DNA of 64,000 bases from Dolomedes plantarius. Its lineage: Eukaryota > Arthropoda > Arachnida > Araneae > Dolomedidae. The notes under the pieces were generated by a model. The model did no database searches, was not told the origin of the DNA, and saw nothing but the letters and a program-made list of their open reading frames with translations. Of the stretch, positions 48,768-63,474 are shown piece by piece. A program made the position numbers and the translations under genes. The stretch spans positions 157,259,925 through 157,323,924 of the forward strand of contig OU015499.1 in NCBI GenBank assembly GCA_907164885.2, given 5' to 3'. Numbering within the stretch: the stretch's first letter is position 1; each line of letters begins with the position of its first letter.

Positions 48768-50528
48768 AAAACATCCAGCTGAATATGTAAGACCTTCTCT
48801 CTTTCTGGCTAGCTGTTCTCTTTTACGAATAGCATTTTTTATAATTTTATGAGCAAGTTGGTACTTTGCATTATTACGCCTTTTCCAAAACAAAACTTTT
48901 CGTGAATCCAACATAACACCAAGTTTTCCGTGGAATGAACAACATTCATTCCTAGTACATTTTGTACTTCTCTTATTGTGTTTATTGTACTCATATTAAA
49001 CTCACAAACTGCTATTGATGCATATAGTTTTACTCGTTGTCTATTAACAGATATTTCTGTTGGGCACTTTGCCCAAATCACACTGTACAAACTCTCATTA
49101 GCATTTTGAGTTCCACAACACACACATCTTTCCAAAAGTTCACTAGATGCAAGCCTTTTGATATATGGGTAAAATTTTTGGAAGAAATGCTTCATTTATT
49201 GGGGTACCTACTCTTAATTTGTGACTCCATGGGTTGTCACCTCTAGCCAATGCTGCCTGATAGAAACACCAGGAATTCACACCAACTGGGCACTTGGAAT
49301 GCTGAGGTTTTTTGTCAGTGGAAATGCTATGATTCAAAGTAGCATATATTGCTCTTTTCATACCAGTAGAATCACTTTTGTTTTGCAAGATGGCTCTTTG
49401 ATAGTATACAGTAAGTTTCTTTATTGTTGTTTCACTCAAACTGCCATGAGCTTTTCCAGCTAACGTAACACCTCGAGCACGCTTTCTTTCACAGTTGTCC
49501 ATAAAGCTGTTCCCAATATCTTGTTGACATGATTTGCGCATTCTTCCTTTTTTATTTTGACATCAGGACCATAAACATTTCTTTCTGATAAGTATTTAAA
49601 AGTTTTGCAATCACCATCAGACAACAATATAGTGTATCAGAAGCCTAAAGAAACAGATCGTTTCCAAAGGATCAATGCAGCTTCCATTTCCATTGCTCCT
49701 GATGTTCCAGTGTGATTTCTGTCACAAGCACTTTTATGACCCTCATACCATATGTTGAATTCAGCATTTGATGTACCAAATTCTCTTTCAGCTACAGAAC
49801 AGTGATGACATACTTTACTCATTACTTCGAAGTCTACAACATAACCCGTATGAATGTCAATTACACATCCTACTCCTATAAGTGATGTATGCCCCCATGT
49901 TAACCATGTATCGTCAAACGTAACACATGTGTCCTTAATTTCATCAGAATTAGGGGAAATAGTTTGATATGTCCTTTTAATATCATCATGAACATTCTTT
50001 GAAACATTTTTCAGTGAAGCAGCATATGCAGAATCTAAACTTTTTACACATTTGTTGAAAGTTCTTATAAAAAAGGTTGGATATTCATGACCATGCAAAA
50101 TTTTTCGATGGCTGAATATCCTTTTCCAGTCTCTAAAAAAGATTGTGTTACTCTTAAATTTATGTCAGGTATAGTATTGCCATTTCTTTCACAAGATGAG
50201 TTAATAGAATTTACACAAGAATCACAAGTTAAATTCAGATTGTATGAGAATCCCAATTCTGTGCCTAGCTCAAGTTTTAATGTTTGCATTTAACAGGCTG
50301 GACACTTCAACTTCAAAAACAACTTACTGATTTGAGCAAAGTTCACCATAATATAATCTTCAGCATGAGAGTCTTTAATATTATCATCAATAAGAGATGA
50401 TTCTGGAGTCTGAGATTTGAATTTAGCACATTTGTGGCACTGCTGGAACCCGAAATCTCATATTTCGTTGTACACCACCTTTTAATGTTCATACGAAATG
50501 AATGTGCTTTACGCTTTTGAGTAACCAT
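48768..50528 (-). pseudogene. Mutator-like transposase, inactivated
   Basis: On the minus strand, in order: start at 50528 (MVTQKRKAHSFRMNIKRW), a TCDSCVNSINSS motif with NLRVTQSFLETGKGYSAIEK (50200), then after a frameshift TCVTFDDTWLTWGHTSLIGV (49925; the DDE-type first acidic block), DFEVMSKVCHHCS, EFNIWYEGHKSACDRNH and GAMEMEAALILWKRS. Another frame change gives YTILLSDGDCKTF (49615) and KEECANHVNK, then LAGKAHGSLSETTIKKLTVY (49455), PVGVNSWCFYQAALARGD (49275) and CGTQNANESLYSVIWAKCP (49105). It ends with RKREQLARKRE near 48790. This is the arthropod 'Mutator-like transposase domain' family. At least four frame changes make it dead. Confidence 0.82.
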
Positions 50529-50902
50529 ATTAATATAAATAATGCAATTATTAATATAAAAATCATTAGAAAGCTAAATAATCTCTTATTGGTAAATATA
50601 TAAGCAAGAAATTAAAGGAAATCAAGAAGATTTAGTCTTGAAAGAGACTTTTTAAAACAATAAATTAGCAGAAATGACAAGTTGAAAACAGCGTAACACA
50701 TGTAAACAACAATCTACTAAGTGTTAATTTCACAGTTAAACACATGCTTCTTCTATTACACATTATATTTGTAATTCAGGGAGGAAATTTCGGAGTAAAA
50801 GGAATGTAAACACTAAAGTTGGCATGGCATTTAAATGGCTGTTAAGATAGTAAAATGTATTTTTTATACACTTACAATCGTCAGATCAACTCAAAACTTT
50901 GT

Positions 50903-51127
50903 ATAAACAGGAAATCTAACGTAAATAAAGCACAAATAGCAATAAGGTGCAATTTTGCAAACCGTTTCAAAGCTCCAAGGGAGCTTCATCAGTGCAAAGA
51001 ACTTAGTATTTGTTCAATCTATGTTCTTTGCACTCATAAAGAAGCTCCTTTGCAGCTTCGAAATGGCCGTATGCAAAATTGCACCTTATTGCTATTTGTG
51101 CTTTATTTACGTTGGATTTCCTGTTTA
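50903..51127. repeat. Foldback with ~105-bp arms
   Basis: The left arm (50903-51004) and right arm (51023-51127) are inverted copies with few changes: aacaggaaatctaacgtaaa, gcacaaatagcaataaggtg, caattttgca and gtgcaaagaac appear in both. The loop is about 18 bases. It lies upstream of the Mutator-like transposase start. Confidence 0.88.
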
Positions 51128-52943
51128 TTCCTCGAGCACAAAGGTTTTGTCTTTTCTTTTCCAAACTTTGTACCAATATACTAGAGGTGTCAAAGTCTAT
51201 TTTTAATAAAAATGGAAAAATCGATATTTTCATCAATATAAGGGTACCGAGTCCCCTTGAGTTTTATGGGGTTTTTTTGCATTCTGGTATAAGCTCTACA
51301 GTCGAATAGTGTTAACTGCCGTATACCAGTCTGTAAATATCTGATAATCCAATGAGATTTATATAAAAGAATTTTGCTGTACAATTTATTTTGAAAGTAT
51401 CCATAACTCATTTGTTATGTATTATCATTTTTGTGTCACATTTTCTCGAAATAAAGATGCTAAATGTTTTGACAGTATCCTCACCTGAGCTTATGCGTAC
51501 AAAATAGAGAAAAAGAATACTTTTTCTTATTCCTGTCAAGTGAATTACTTCTAAGGATTTAAATTTTTATTACATATATAATCTGTGAAATTTACTTAGT
51601 TTGAAAAGGAAAGATAGTTTAGGGGTTGTAATTTATAAAACTTTTATAACATGTTTGTCTATGAACTAAACAGTTTAAATTTTATTACTTAGGGAATTTT
51701 GACTGCAGATTTTGTTTTTAATTTCCTTATCCTTTAAGAAATTTAATTCGTGTAAGTATTACTGTTTTCTATATGATGTAAATGTGTTTCTTTAATCACT
51801 GTTTTGTTAAGTATAGTATTGAACTTTTGCAGGTTCTCTAAGAGCTTATGACTGAAAAATAAAATACTTTATCATGAAAAATTATTTAAATTGACAACTG
51901 CTTTACTATCTCAAGGTGGGTGTGATTTTCTCTAACCAAGAAGTGTTATATGTATAGCTTAATCTTCATGTGATTTCCTATAGTACTTAACTGTATTGAA
52001 GAGTTCTGACCAAAAGAATTGCATTCTCTGTGGATATCTTGAAATCATTTGACTTGATACCCAAAACTGAAAAATGTTATGAGATTGCTCTATCCTTTAA
52101 GAACAAAAATGTTTTTCAATATTCTGAATCACACAACAGTTTTATTTATTTTATTATCCAGTATAAAAGTATCTCAATATAATCAGAATGTAATTCGAAT
52201 TATTCTTAATGACAGGATATATATAAAATTGTTTGAAATATTTTGCAGCAATACAAAACTGCAAACACAATTTTTTTAGAAATATTGAATTTTCATTAAA
52301 AACCTTAAGAACTCTTCCCGCCACCCAAAAGATTAATAAATTTTTAAAAATTTCATAACAAAAATGTAAACTTTAAGAAATTCGAGTATACCAATATGTT
52401 TTTAAATAGAATTGTAAAAAAATACAAATTTTTTTTCAAAAATTTCTCTCATTATATTAAACTTTAGTTAACAGCAATCACCCAGCACTCCCACTTGAAA
52501 GCTTTTTTTCCTGAAAAGTAGATTTAAAATAGGAAAAGATCTTAAAAATGTACAAATAAAACATTAAATGCACCTGAGGTACATCTCATACATTAAAAGA
52601 AGTGCGCAGATAACTGTTTTTAAATTTTTTATTCAGATTATTTGAAGAATCACATTAAAGCACTTATTGCACAGTAAATGAGCAGAAAGAAATTGAAGAA
52701 TTTATGCTATTGTCAGTTTTAATGTATTCTATACACAACATTCGAATTAAAATGTGGAGTGAACGTGGTAAAAACTGTCTGCAGCTAACAAACTACAGTC
52801 CAAGAAAAAAGGTCTAAATAAACCTATCAGCCACATATTCTTTATTTCCTATAATAATTTAATATATGCTATTTGTAGATTTATGAATTTTTTAATCTGA
52901 CGGTAACCGATTTTTTTCATCCGTTGTTTATCTGGAATTTGTC

Positions 52944-53708
52944 GGAGTATTTATCTTAACGATGAAATTATTTTTAATTGCGGACAACTATATAAATAAA
53001 ACGGGAAGAATATTAATATTACTTATCCATTATTGATCGGACCGATAGCAGTAGTATTGTGGAAATCCCTACAAACCGAAATATATCAAATCTCTGTCCG
53101 TCTTTATGATCTACCATGACAAAAGATAAGAATGCTTAAGGAAACTCCTGACCAAATTGCATTAAATTTAAAATGCTCCGTAATTTCATTTATCCAGAAC
53201 ACAATTTATAACATCTTAGTTTATAGATATACATCCTGGCACGAAAATTCATATTGCTGTTGAATTCACATGAAAAATACGAAAAAAGCGTGTTGTTACA
53301 GTGTTACTATATCTCATTCACATTCCTTTCTCCTCTTTGCAGGTGCTCGGTACATATTGTTATATGCGTGGCTAAAATATTTGTACTACCACAAATTTAG
53401 AAGTTCGACATATTGCTGACAGTTACAGTAATTTTGTCATCGTGAAAAGAAACGTCGGTATACCAGGGGAGCAACGGTATTGTATTAAAAGTGTAAATAT
53501 ACTTTCCAATGAATGACATTCTGTGGGCCGAGGCCGAACAAGAATGCACTCTATGTCCGACGTCATAATTAGTCTGTAAAAGGTTCCACTGAACAGATTC
53601 CCCCGCACACCTAAGAAATATTCAAGTTTATTTTTCAAAGGATCATTCTCGCAGTTAGCTTCCTGAAATATGCCTCCTCCGTACCACCTTATTCCTAATT
53701 CTCTGTAG
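52944..53708. other. Spacer before the zinc-finger array
   Basis: No coding frame recognised. tttctcctctttgcag at 53327-53342 and cctaattctctgtag ending at 53708 look like 3' splice sites; the second is directly before the first finger. Confidence 0.4.
53694..53708 (+). promoter_or_regulatory. Candidate 3' splice site of the zinc-finger exon
   Basis: A pyrimidine-rich tract ends in TAG at 53706-53708. The reading frame then opens as DREKPFTCTVCGKR, the linker and first finger. No upstream exon was identified, so use of the site is inferred. Confidence 0.35.
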
Positions 53709-55009
<1,301 letters not shown>

Positions 55010-55072
55010 TTTTAAAAACATCTCCGCATCCACACAGGAGAGAAACCTTTCACTTGCACTATATGTGAAAAA

Positions 55073-56944
55073 ATGTTTTCTCAAATGGCTGATTTAAAAA
55101 GACACCTCCCCATCCATACAGGAGAGAAACCTTTCGCTTGCACTGTATGTGAGGAAAGGTTTTCTGATCAGAGTAATTTAGAAATACATCTGCGCACCCA
55201 CACAGGAGAAAAACCTTTCGACTGCAATCTATATGAGAAGAGGTTTTCTGCGCAAAGTGCTTTAAAAACCCATCTCGGCACACACACAGGAGAGAAACCT
55301 TTCGCCTGCACAGTCTGTGAGAAAAGATTTTCTCATTTGTGTCATTTAAAAACACATCTCCGCACCCACACAGGAGAGAAACCTTTCCCCTGCACTGTAT
55401 GTGAGAAGAGATTTTCTCGTAAGAGTCATTTAGGAACACATCTCCGCACCCACACAGGAGAGAAACCTTTCGCCTGCACCCTATGTGAGAAGGGATTTTC
55501 TCATAAGGGTAATTTAGAAACACATCTCCGCACCCACACAGGAGACAAACCTTTCGCCTGCACTCTATGTGAGAAAAAATTTTCTTCACAGGCATATTTA
55601 AAAATTCATCTCCGCACCCACACAGGGGAAAAACCTTTCGCCTGCACTCTATGTGAGAAAAATTTTTCTCTGTATAGTATTTTAGAAACACATCTCCGCA
55701 TCCATACAGGAGAGAAACCTTTCCCCTGCACTGTATGTGAGAAGAGATTTTCTCATAAGGGTCATTTAGGAAGACATCTCCGCACCCACACAGGAGACAA
55801 ACCTTTCGCCTGCACCCTATGTGAAAAAAGATTTTATCGACAGAGTAATTTAGAATCACATCTCCGCACCCACACAGGAGAGAAACCTTTCACCTGCACT
55901 CTATGTGAGAAAAAGTGTTCTTCACAGGCGTATTTAAAATTTCATCTCCGCATCCACACAGGAGGGAAATCTTTCACTTGCACTATATGTAAAAAAATGT
56001 TTTCTCAAAAGGCTGATTTAAAAAGACACCTCCCCATCCACACAGGAGGGAAAACTTTCGCTTGCACTCTATGTGAGAAAAGATTTTCTGTAGAGCGTAA
56101 TTTAAAAGCACATCTCCGCATACACACAGGAGAGAAACCTTTCGCCTGCACTGTATGCGAGAAAAGGTTTTTGGTGCAGAGTGCTTTAAAAATACATATC
56201 CGCATCCACACAAGAGAGAAACCTTTCGCCTGCACTGTGTGTGAGAAAAGATTTTCTGTACAGGGTGATTTAAAAAGACACCTCCGCATACACACAGGAG
56301 AGAAACCTTTCGCCTGTACTGAATGTGAGAAAAGATTTTCTCAACGGGGTGCTTTAAAACAACATAACCGCACACACACAGGAGAAAAACCTTTCGCCTG
56401 CACTCTATGTGAGAAAAGGTTTTCGGTGCAGAGTGCTTTAAAAATACATCTCCGCATCCACACAAGAGAGAAACCATTCGCCTGCACTGTGTGTGAGAAA
56501 AAATGTTCTGTACAGGCTGATTTAAAAAGACACCTCCGCATCCACACCGGAGAGCAACCTTTCGCCTGCACTTTATGTGAGAAAAGATTTTCTCACCAGA
56601 GTAGTTTCAAAAGACATCTCCGCACCCACACAGGAGAGAAACCTTTCGCTTGCACTGTATGTGAGAAAAAAATTTCTGATCAGAGTAATTTAGAAATACA
56701 TCTGCGCACCCACACAGGAGAAGAACCTTTCGACTGCACTCTATGTGAGAAGAGATTTTCTGCGCAAAGTGCTTTGAAAACCCATCTCCGCTCACACACA
56801 GGGGAGAAACCTTTCGCCTGCACTGTTTGTGATGAAAGATTTTCTGATCAGAGTAATTTAGAAACATATCTGCGCACCCACACACGAGAAAAACCTTTCG
56901 ACTGCACTCTATGTGAGAAGAGATTTCTGCGCAAAGTGCTTTAA
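55073..56944 (+). CDS. C2H2 zinc-finger protein, 623-codon open frame
   Basis: Nineteen complete and several partial Cys2-His2 fingers in tandem, 28 residues (84 bp) apart, joined by TGEKPF-type linkers (variants TREKPF, TGDKPF, TGGKSF). Typical core: [11 protein letters not shown], then variable recognition positions, then a HLRTH or HLRIH end. The frame is open from 55010, just after a stop made by a 2-bp loss; the ATG at 55073 is only the Met of the first finger (CEKMFSQ), so the true start is unknown. The second finger has Tyr for its second Cys (CNLYEKRF) and the 21st has Tyr for its first His (LETYLRTH). It ends by a 2-bp loss at ~56932. No KRAB, BTB or ZAD domain is present. It would bind DNA in the nucleus if expressed. 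Possibly the surviving part of one long-array gene spanning 53709-57539. Confidence 0.8.
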   Translation: MFSQMADLKRHLPIHTGEKPFACTVCEERFSDQSNLEIHLRTHTGEKPFDCNLYEKRFSAQSALKTHLGTHTGEKPFACTVCEKRFSHLCHLKTHLRTHTGEKPFPCTVCEKRFSRKSHLGTHLRTHTGEKPFACTLCEKGFSHKGNLETHLRTHTGDKPFACTLCEKKFSSQAYLKIHLRTHTGEKPFACTLCEKNFSLYSILETHLRIHTGEKPFPCTVCEKRFSHKGHLGRHLRTHTGDKPFACTLCEKRFYRQSNLESHLRTHTGEKPFTCTLCEKKCSSQAYLKFHLRIHTGGKSFTCTICKKMFSQKADLKRHLPIHTGGKTFACTLCEKRFSVERNLKAHLRIHTGEKPFACTVCEKRFLVQSALKIHIRIHTREKPFACTVCEKRFSVQGDLKRHLRIHTGEKPFACTECEKRFSQRGALKQHNRTHTGEKPFACTLCEKRFSVQSALKIHLRIHTREKPFACTVCEKKCSVQADLKRHLRIHTGEQPFACTLCEKRFSHQSSFKRHLRTHTGEKPFACTVCEKKISDQSNLEIHLRTHTGEEPFDCTLCEKRFSAQSALKTHLRSHTGEKPFACTVCDERFSDQSNLETYLRTHTREKPFDCTLCEKRFLRKVL

Positions 56945-57539
<595 letters not shown>

Positions 57540-57669
57540 ACTTTTGGTGTGCACCATATGTGAGAAAATGTTTTCTAAACTCAATTATTTAAAAAAGTAT
57601 CCATACAGTAGATAGAGCTTTCGATTGTACTATAACATGTGAGAAAGTATTTTCTACAAGGGGTAATTT

Positions 57670-57713
57670 TAAAAAAACACTTTCTCAAATACGTCTTAGA
57701 GAAAGTGTTTTTT
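57670..57713. repeat. Hairpin after the zinc-finger array
   Basis: Arms aaaaaaacactttctc and gagaaagtgttttttt (16 bases, perfect) around a 12-base loop. It may arise from the eroded finger sequence gagaaagtattttct just upstream pairing with an inverted copy. No function is proposed. Confidence 0.75.
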
Positions 57714-57896
57714 TGATGACGGTATGAGAGATAAGTTTATGGCTTGAGGACAGATGAAAAGGTATCTCCCTGCCCCCTCGGGGATGTAACCTACTCTACT
57801 ATCATAAGAAACGTGATTTTTGACGCAAAGAAATATTTAACCCTGACGTGGGGAAATTGTCCTTGAAAGTCTAAATTCAAAGTTAGTTTTGACAAA

Positions 57897-58289
57897 CCGT
57901 AAAATCTTGATTATAATACGCACACGTGTATCATTCGCATGCTTGATTTTGCGCGAAATTTTCGGAAAAAATTAAAATACGAAAATTATAAGCATCCATA
58001 ACTTTTCAATATTTTATTTAAAATTGCACAAATATTTTTTAACATAAAAAAATGTGTAATAAAAATAAACGAAAACGTCAAATTCGGTAGGAAATAAACT
58101 TAAATTTTTAATCCAAAACAAACAGTACTGTGAAATTATCTCTTAATCATTTTCTTTAAAATACAGCTCATCTGTTTGTCGTTTATTCAATGTTTAAAAA
58201 TACTTTTTTTGTATACGGGTATAATGCGCATCCTTATATTTGCGGGCTAAGATGTGAAAAAATTGCATATTATACTCAAGATTTTATGG
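57897..58289. mobile_element. 393-bp MITE
   Basis: The left end CCGTAAAATCTTGATTATAA and the reversed right end CCATAAAATCTTGAGTATAA are inverted copies with two differences in 20. The right flank is TA; the left flank is aa. It has no coding sequence. The same CCGTAA start occurs in the element at 22315. Confidence 0.7.
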
Positions 58290-60117
58290 TACGTGTTTCT
58301 TTTTTTAAGAGATACAGCACGGAATGATGTTTTAGAATTAATTTAATATTTTTTGGCCTACGTTTCTTGATTGGATACTTGACCCACCAAAGTGATTGAA
58401 GCTTAAAAAAATATTCCCATTGATAAATATTTTTATTGTATAATGTTCCTTAAATAATTATGAAAGTGTCATTATACCTGTTTACATAGCAGGGAAGGTT
58501 GTCCTGAAATGAGATTTATGCAATACTTCTGATGTTTGTTTTTGCCTAATATTTAATTTTAATTTTTAAGATTTTTCTGCTTTTATCTACATCTGCCGTG
58601 TTCCGTAAATGAGGAAATAAATGTGTATAATATGGAAATACATATTTTATGGCTTCATTTCGAGACTGAATTAATTTTCGCGTTTGTCTCTTTTGCTTTA
58701 CATTAATTTAGCTTTTATTATTTTAATTGGAGGGTTTAATTTATTTTTTTCTATCTTTGTTTGTTTTGTTTTTTGTAATGTGCGGTCAAAATAATATTTG
58801 ACGCATGGAGAAACTAGTTTTACTTTTATGTTAGATGTCTCAGTTTTTTGTGTATGAAATGTATAATTTTAATTTTAAAGTCAACTCTCGAAAAATGTTT
58901 AAGTCTCGTCTATCGAATAATGGACTGTACTGAGTCTTGCAAGATACTGAACAATGAAATGGGATCATCTGCTTTCACTCTGAGAGTGGCACCTGTAATC
59001 AAAGAGGAAACCTCTGGAAGTGACGTTTCACTCCAAACACGAATTTCGTTGGTATTTAAAGCAAGTTTTCATGAATTTGTTTGTTTAGCAGTTTGTTGGG
59101 CGGCTAACATGCGATAAATTTTGTTTCTTAATTAAATTTAATCTTGTACGTGAAAATTCGGGTGTACCTAAAATTCATTAGAACTAGCCGCTGCGCGACC
59201 AGCATGGTCGCTTTTATTTTTATATTTTCGTTTGTAAAGCAACTCAACTAAAAGTAACAAATGTAAGGAATGTTGGCATTACCTGTCATAATAAATATAC
59301 GTTATTAAGGGGTATTCTCTATAAGGCTGATTCTTAAACATCGTGAGCAAAAAAAAGTGAATTTCCATTATTTCAGAACAGAGTTAAAGATAAGACTGAG
59401 AAACCCAACACCAATGATTTTAAAAATTACATCCCTCTTTGTATGTACTATTTTTCAGAATTAAAATATCTACACTTTATCATTACATCAAATACGAAAT
59501 TGTTGGGGAAAATTATTTTCACTGAAAAAAATGGAATAAAAATTCAGCAAGTACTAAAATATAGTATGGATTACATCACCGTATGGTCTTTTGGTCACAA
59601 TTCATTTATCTACACTTAATCATATCAAATAATAAATTGTTCAGAAAATTTCCTTACTTTTAAAAATGGAGTAAAATTTCATCACGTACTGAAAAAAGTG
59701 TAGAAAATTAACTATTACTGGCTCTCGGTTGCTGTGCCGCCGAAGATTAAGCCTATCTTCGCGATCATTTATGCTCTCTTTCACGCCTCTCTCTTAATGA
59801 ATTATTTTTTCTTTGCTCTCTTTCTTGAGACGGTTCCCAAATTTCACTTGATCTTGCAGCTCGCTTTCGATCATTCCTGATTTCAGTGCGTAAATCCATG
59901 TTGACACGCGGTTGCAAATTGCAGACGGCCGGTAATGTTTACATCTGGTAGTTGCAGCAGTTGCCATTCGGAGTGTAGAAATTGTTGGGAATCATAAATT
60001 TCTGTTCTCTATGTAATCTAACAATTTCCTAGCAACCACCAGATGGCACTGGGAATAGTCTCTGTGTGGCTGTGTCTGTTTTGTTCACACGCACTTCCTT
60101 AATCATGTCTGTAGTAG
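58290..60117. other. AT-rich region, no confirmed gene
   Basis: At 58921 an ATG opens MDCTESCKILNNEMGSSAFT, followed by APVIKEETSGSD and a stop at 59117. IKEE fits a SUMO-type motif seen in N-terminal exons of zinc-finger genes, but there is no other support. At 59465-59560 and 59603-59690 is a diverged direct repeat (atctacactt, aataaattgtt, actgaaaaa). 59194 resembles the repeat start at 23243. Confidence 0.35.
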
Positions 60118-60884
60118 CTACTGTCCGACCACGGAAGCAAGGTCCCTGGAAGCTGTTAGGCATGCGAGAGAAAAGCTAGTCTACTTAGAAAATAGGGGAA
60201 AACGTCATATTTTCGGATGTGTTTGTTTATGAAATACGGAATGTATTTCAGACTGCCTTTTGTCCGCAATTTTAAAGTTATTTTTTAAAACTTTATTTTT
60301 GATCGAATATGTGAATAATAATTTCAAAATAATAAAAGAAAGAAGCAAATCTATTTAAAAAATAGGAGTGTTATAGGAGTGGATATTTTCGGATTACATC
60401 AAAATCAAAAATATCTAAAGCTACGTTTTCGATGGTTCTTTTTTTCTGACGTTTCCTCGGAGATTCAAATTTTGGAGTTTCTTCACCCTTTGCTTCTCTG
60501 CGTATTCTTTTTACTCTGGACATTGATATCCCGGTCATTTTACTAGCTTTCTTTAGAGATTGCGAAAGTGGAACAATAATATTTCCTTCTGGTGATTCTT
60601 TCTCACACAATTTAATTTCATTGTGTATTTATACGTTTACAATCACTGCGGAACGGCTTATTCCGAGCAGTTGTGTTGGGTAAAGGATCCATTAATTTTA
60701 ATATAATAATCAAAATAACAGACGAGGTAAAAGCAAGCAAGCGCAGTTAGTAACCGATTCTAAAGAATGTCGAGAGAATACGAGACTTTTCCCCCTCCTT
60801 CCTCAGCAGCCTTACCTACAGCGTGAATAGAATCGTCTTGGCACTATGCCAACCGTGGTTCTTCGTACTGTGGTCGGACAGTAG
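60118..60884 (-). mobile_element. Small TIR element with an orphan HTH fragment
   Basis: CTACTGTCCGACCAC at 60118 is repeated exactly, inverted, at 60870-60884. The interior codes on the minus strand for an HTH fragment. No clear target duplication is seen. Probably a deletion derivative of a larger DNA transposon whose class I cannot name. Confidence 0.6.
60371..60610 (-). pseudogene. Transposase-like N-terminal HTH fragment
   Basis: About 79 codons ending at a stop at 60371. The frame has no ATG in phase at its start. LKKASKMTGISMSRVKRIRR is a helix-turn-helix, followed by a basic stretch (SPRKRQKKRTIEN) and LDIFDFDVIRKY. This matches the opening of a DDE-transposase-like family of arthropods in which F D ..VIRR precedes the catalytic region. 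The remainder is absent. Confidence 0.5.
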
Positions 60885-62609
60885 TTGTATTAATGTCGTC
60901 CGTAGCAATAATTGTATAAGTTTTGTGTTTATGTTTATTAAAGTAATTTAAAGTTTACCGATGGATTTAATTTGACTTCTCAGTTAGTTTCACCGGCATT
61001 AGACGCTACAAGGAACATTTCTTCAAGAACTCTGTGTATCAACAGATACCAGGTAAGTGAGCTTTTCACTACCACCTTTGTACGGAAGTTCATATTTGGA
61101 AGAAATAAAATCACAACAGAAATATCGTCGATTTTTGTGCCGCATACCTACGCGTTTTATATATATAGATGTGGAGATACCAGTTAGAAAATTGTTTCTG
61201 AAAGACGTGTTCTGAAAGGAAATTACTGACTCCTTTGGAGAAATTTTTAAACTTTAAGAATATCATTTCCAATTTACAGTTAGACACGCGTGAAGATAAA
61301 ACTTCTGTGTTTGTAAAAGTTTTAAATAACGGGTCTTCAACCTGTGGCCGCCGAAACATTTCGACCAGATAAAACGAAAGTTTGATATAAATTTGAAAAA
61401 GAAAAACACCTTAGTACGGCAAATTGTCTCGGACAAAAATGATCAAGAACGCACGGGGAAAAGTAGCCCATCGTCAAAAGGCTTATCAAAATAATAAACG
61501 GGTAACTGAATTCAGAATCTTGAAGAAATAAACACAAAAAGCAGCAGGCCAATGCTTTTTTTTTCAGAACCTCACCTGCGTCTCGTCCTCCTACATTCGT
61601 TCTGTTCCATGAAATATATAGTACTAACGGCATTGGTAGAAAATAATAAATAAAAACATTTTTTTATTTAATTGTAGTTTGAAAGGCACAAAATACTTTT
61701 TAAAACACAACATACACTGTTGTTGACCCATTTTCTTTCAATTAAACATCACGCGACCCCAATAAAAATTTATTGGTAACAGCAAATTTGAAAAAAAATG
61801 AAATGGTTACAAAAGAATAGAAAAATGAACTAAACAAATTTTGAGAAACTATTTCACAAATCAATGATCTGTAGATTTTGGATATATATTTTGCATAATA
61901 ACGATAAAAAAATTTGTCTTCCTTACCCTCTTCGTTTTGTTTCTGCCAAATTTTATTAACTTAAACTTTCTGTTTAAGTATTAATATGTATTTGTATTTC
62001 TTTTAGATAAAAACCAATGAAAATTTTAAAAAAGGACATGATTTTAAAATGATGAGCTTCCGATTAAAACATAGAAAATTATGAACTTCCTTTATCTATT
62101 TAAAGCTAACCTAGAAAAAAATTAAAGAGGAGGGAATGAACCTGAACCCCGGATAGTACTTGTTCAATATTTGGCGAAAGAATTGGGAATGCCACTATCA
62201 CATCCTCGTTGTTTGGTTATTTTAGCGACGCGTTTTGAAAATCCAGTCTCCCACATGGATGTCAAATCGAATGGAATCGATGTAGCCTTGTAAGGCAGCT
62301 ATACACATTTAATAATATCGTAGATTTGGAACATGTAAAAAAATATAAATATAACTGCGTAAATAATTAGATATATGTGAATATAGAAAGCATAATTTTA
62401 AATTAAGTAATTCATCATGATTTACGTTCATTTCAGACTATCTGCGACCCTCCCGTTTTTTGTCTCGACTCCTCTGAGGTTCGCGACGCACTGCTCTATT
62501 GCACTAATCACGAGTGATTTCTGAAAGCTAAATATATTGAAATATGTACAATTTACACCTTTAGGAGATTTATGAAAGAACCAATTTTGGTGCACGAAAA
62601 TATAAGATA
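60885..62609. other. No gene recognised
   Basis: AT-rich. A splice-donor-like cag/gtaagtgag at 61050 follows an open stretch, and ttttatatatatagatgtgg at 61154 resembles the 3' end of the repeat at 23966; neither is conclusive. Confidence 0.4.
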
Positions 62610-62616
62610 TATAAAT

Positions 62617-63470
<854 letters not shown>

Positions 63471-63474
63471 CGTT

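Larger units (their letters stand above)
47641..51258 (-). mobile_element. Mutator-like transposon
   Basis: The ends AAGGGGACTCGATACCC (47641) and, reversed, AAGGGGACTCGGTACCC (51258) are inverted copies. Inside is a decayed Mutator-type transposase on the minus strand, a hAT-like MITE (47697-47904) and a foldback (50903-51127). I see no clear 8-10 bp target duplication, perhaps because the ends also lie in the segmental duplication. Confidence 0.65.
47317..52943. repeat. Tandem segmental duplication, unit 2
   Basis: Repeats unit 1 from both sides (47317-48140 with 44815-45545; 51268-52943 with 45588-47290). It is about 3.1 kb longer because it retains the body of the Mutator-like transposon. 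Confidence 0.75.

Noticed and set aside
57670..57713. Intrinsic transcription terminator
   Set aside because: The hairpin with a T-run looks like one, but the window is eukaryotic, where this signal does not apply.
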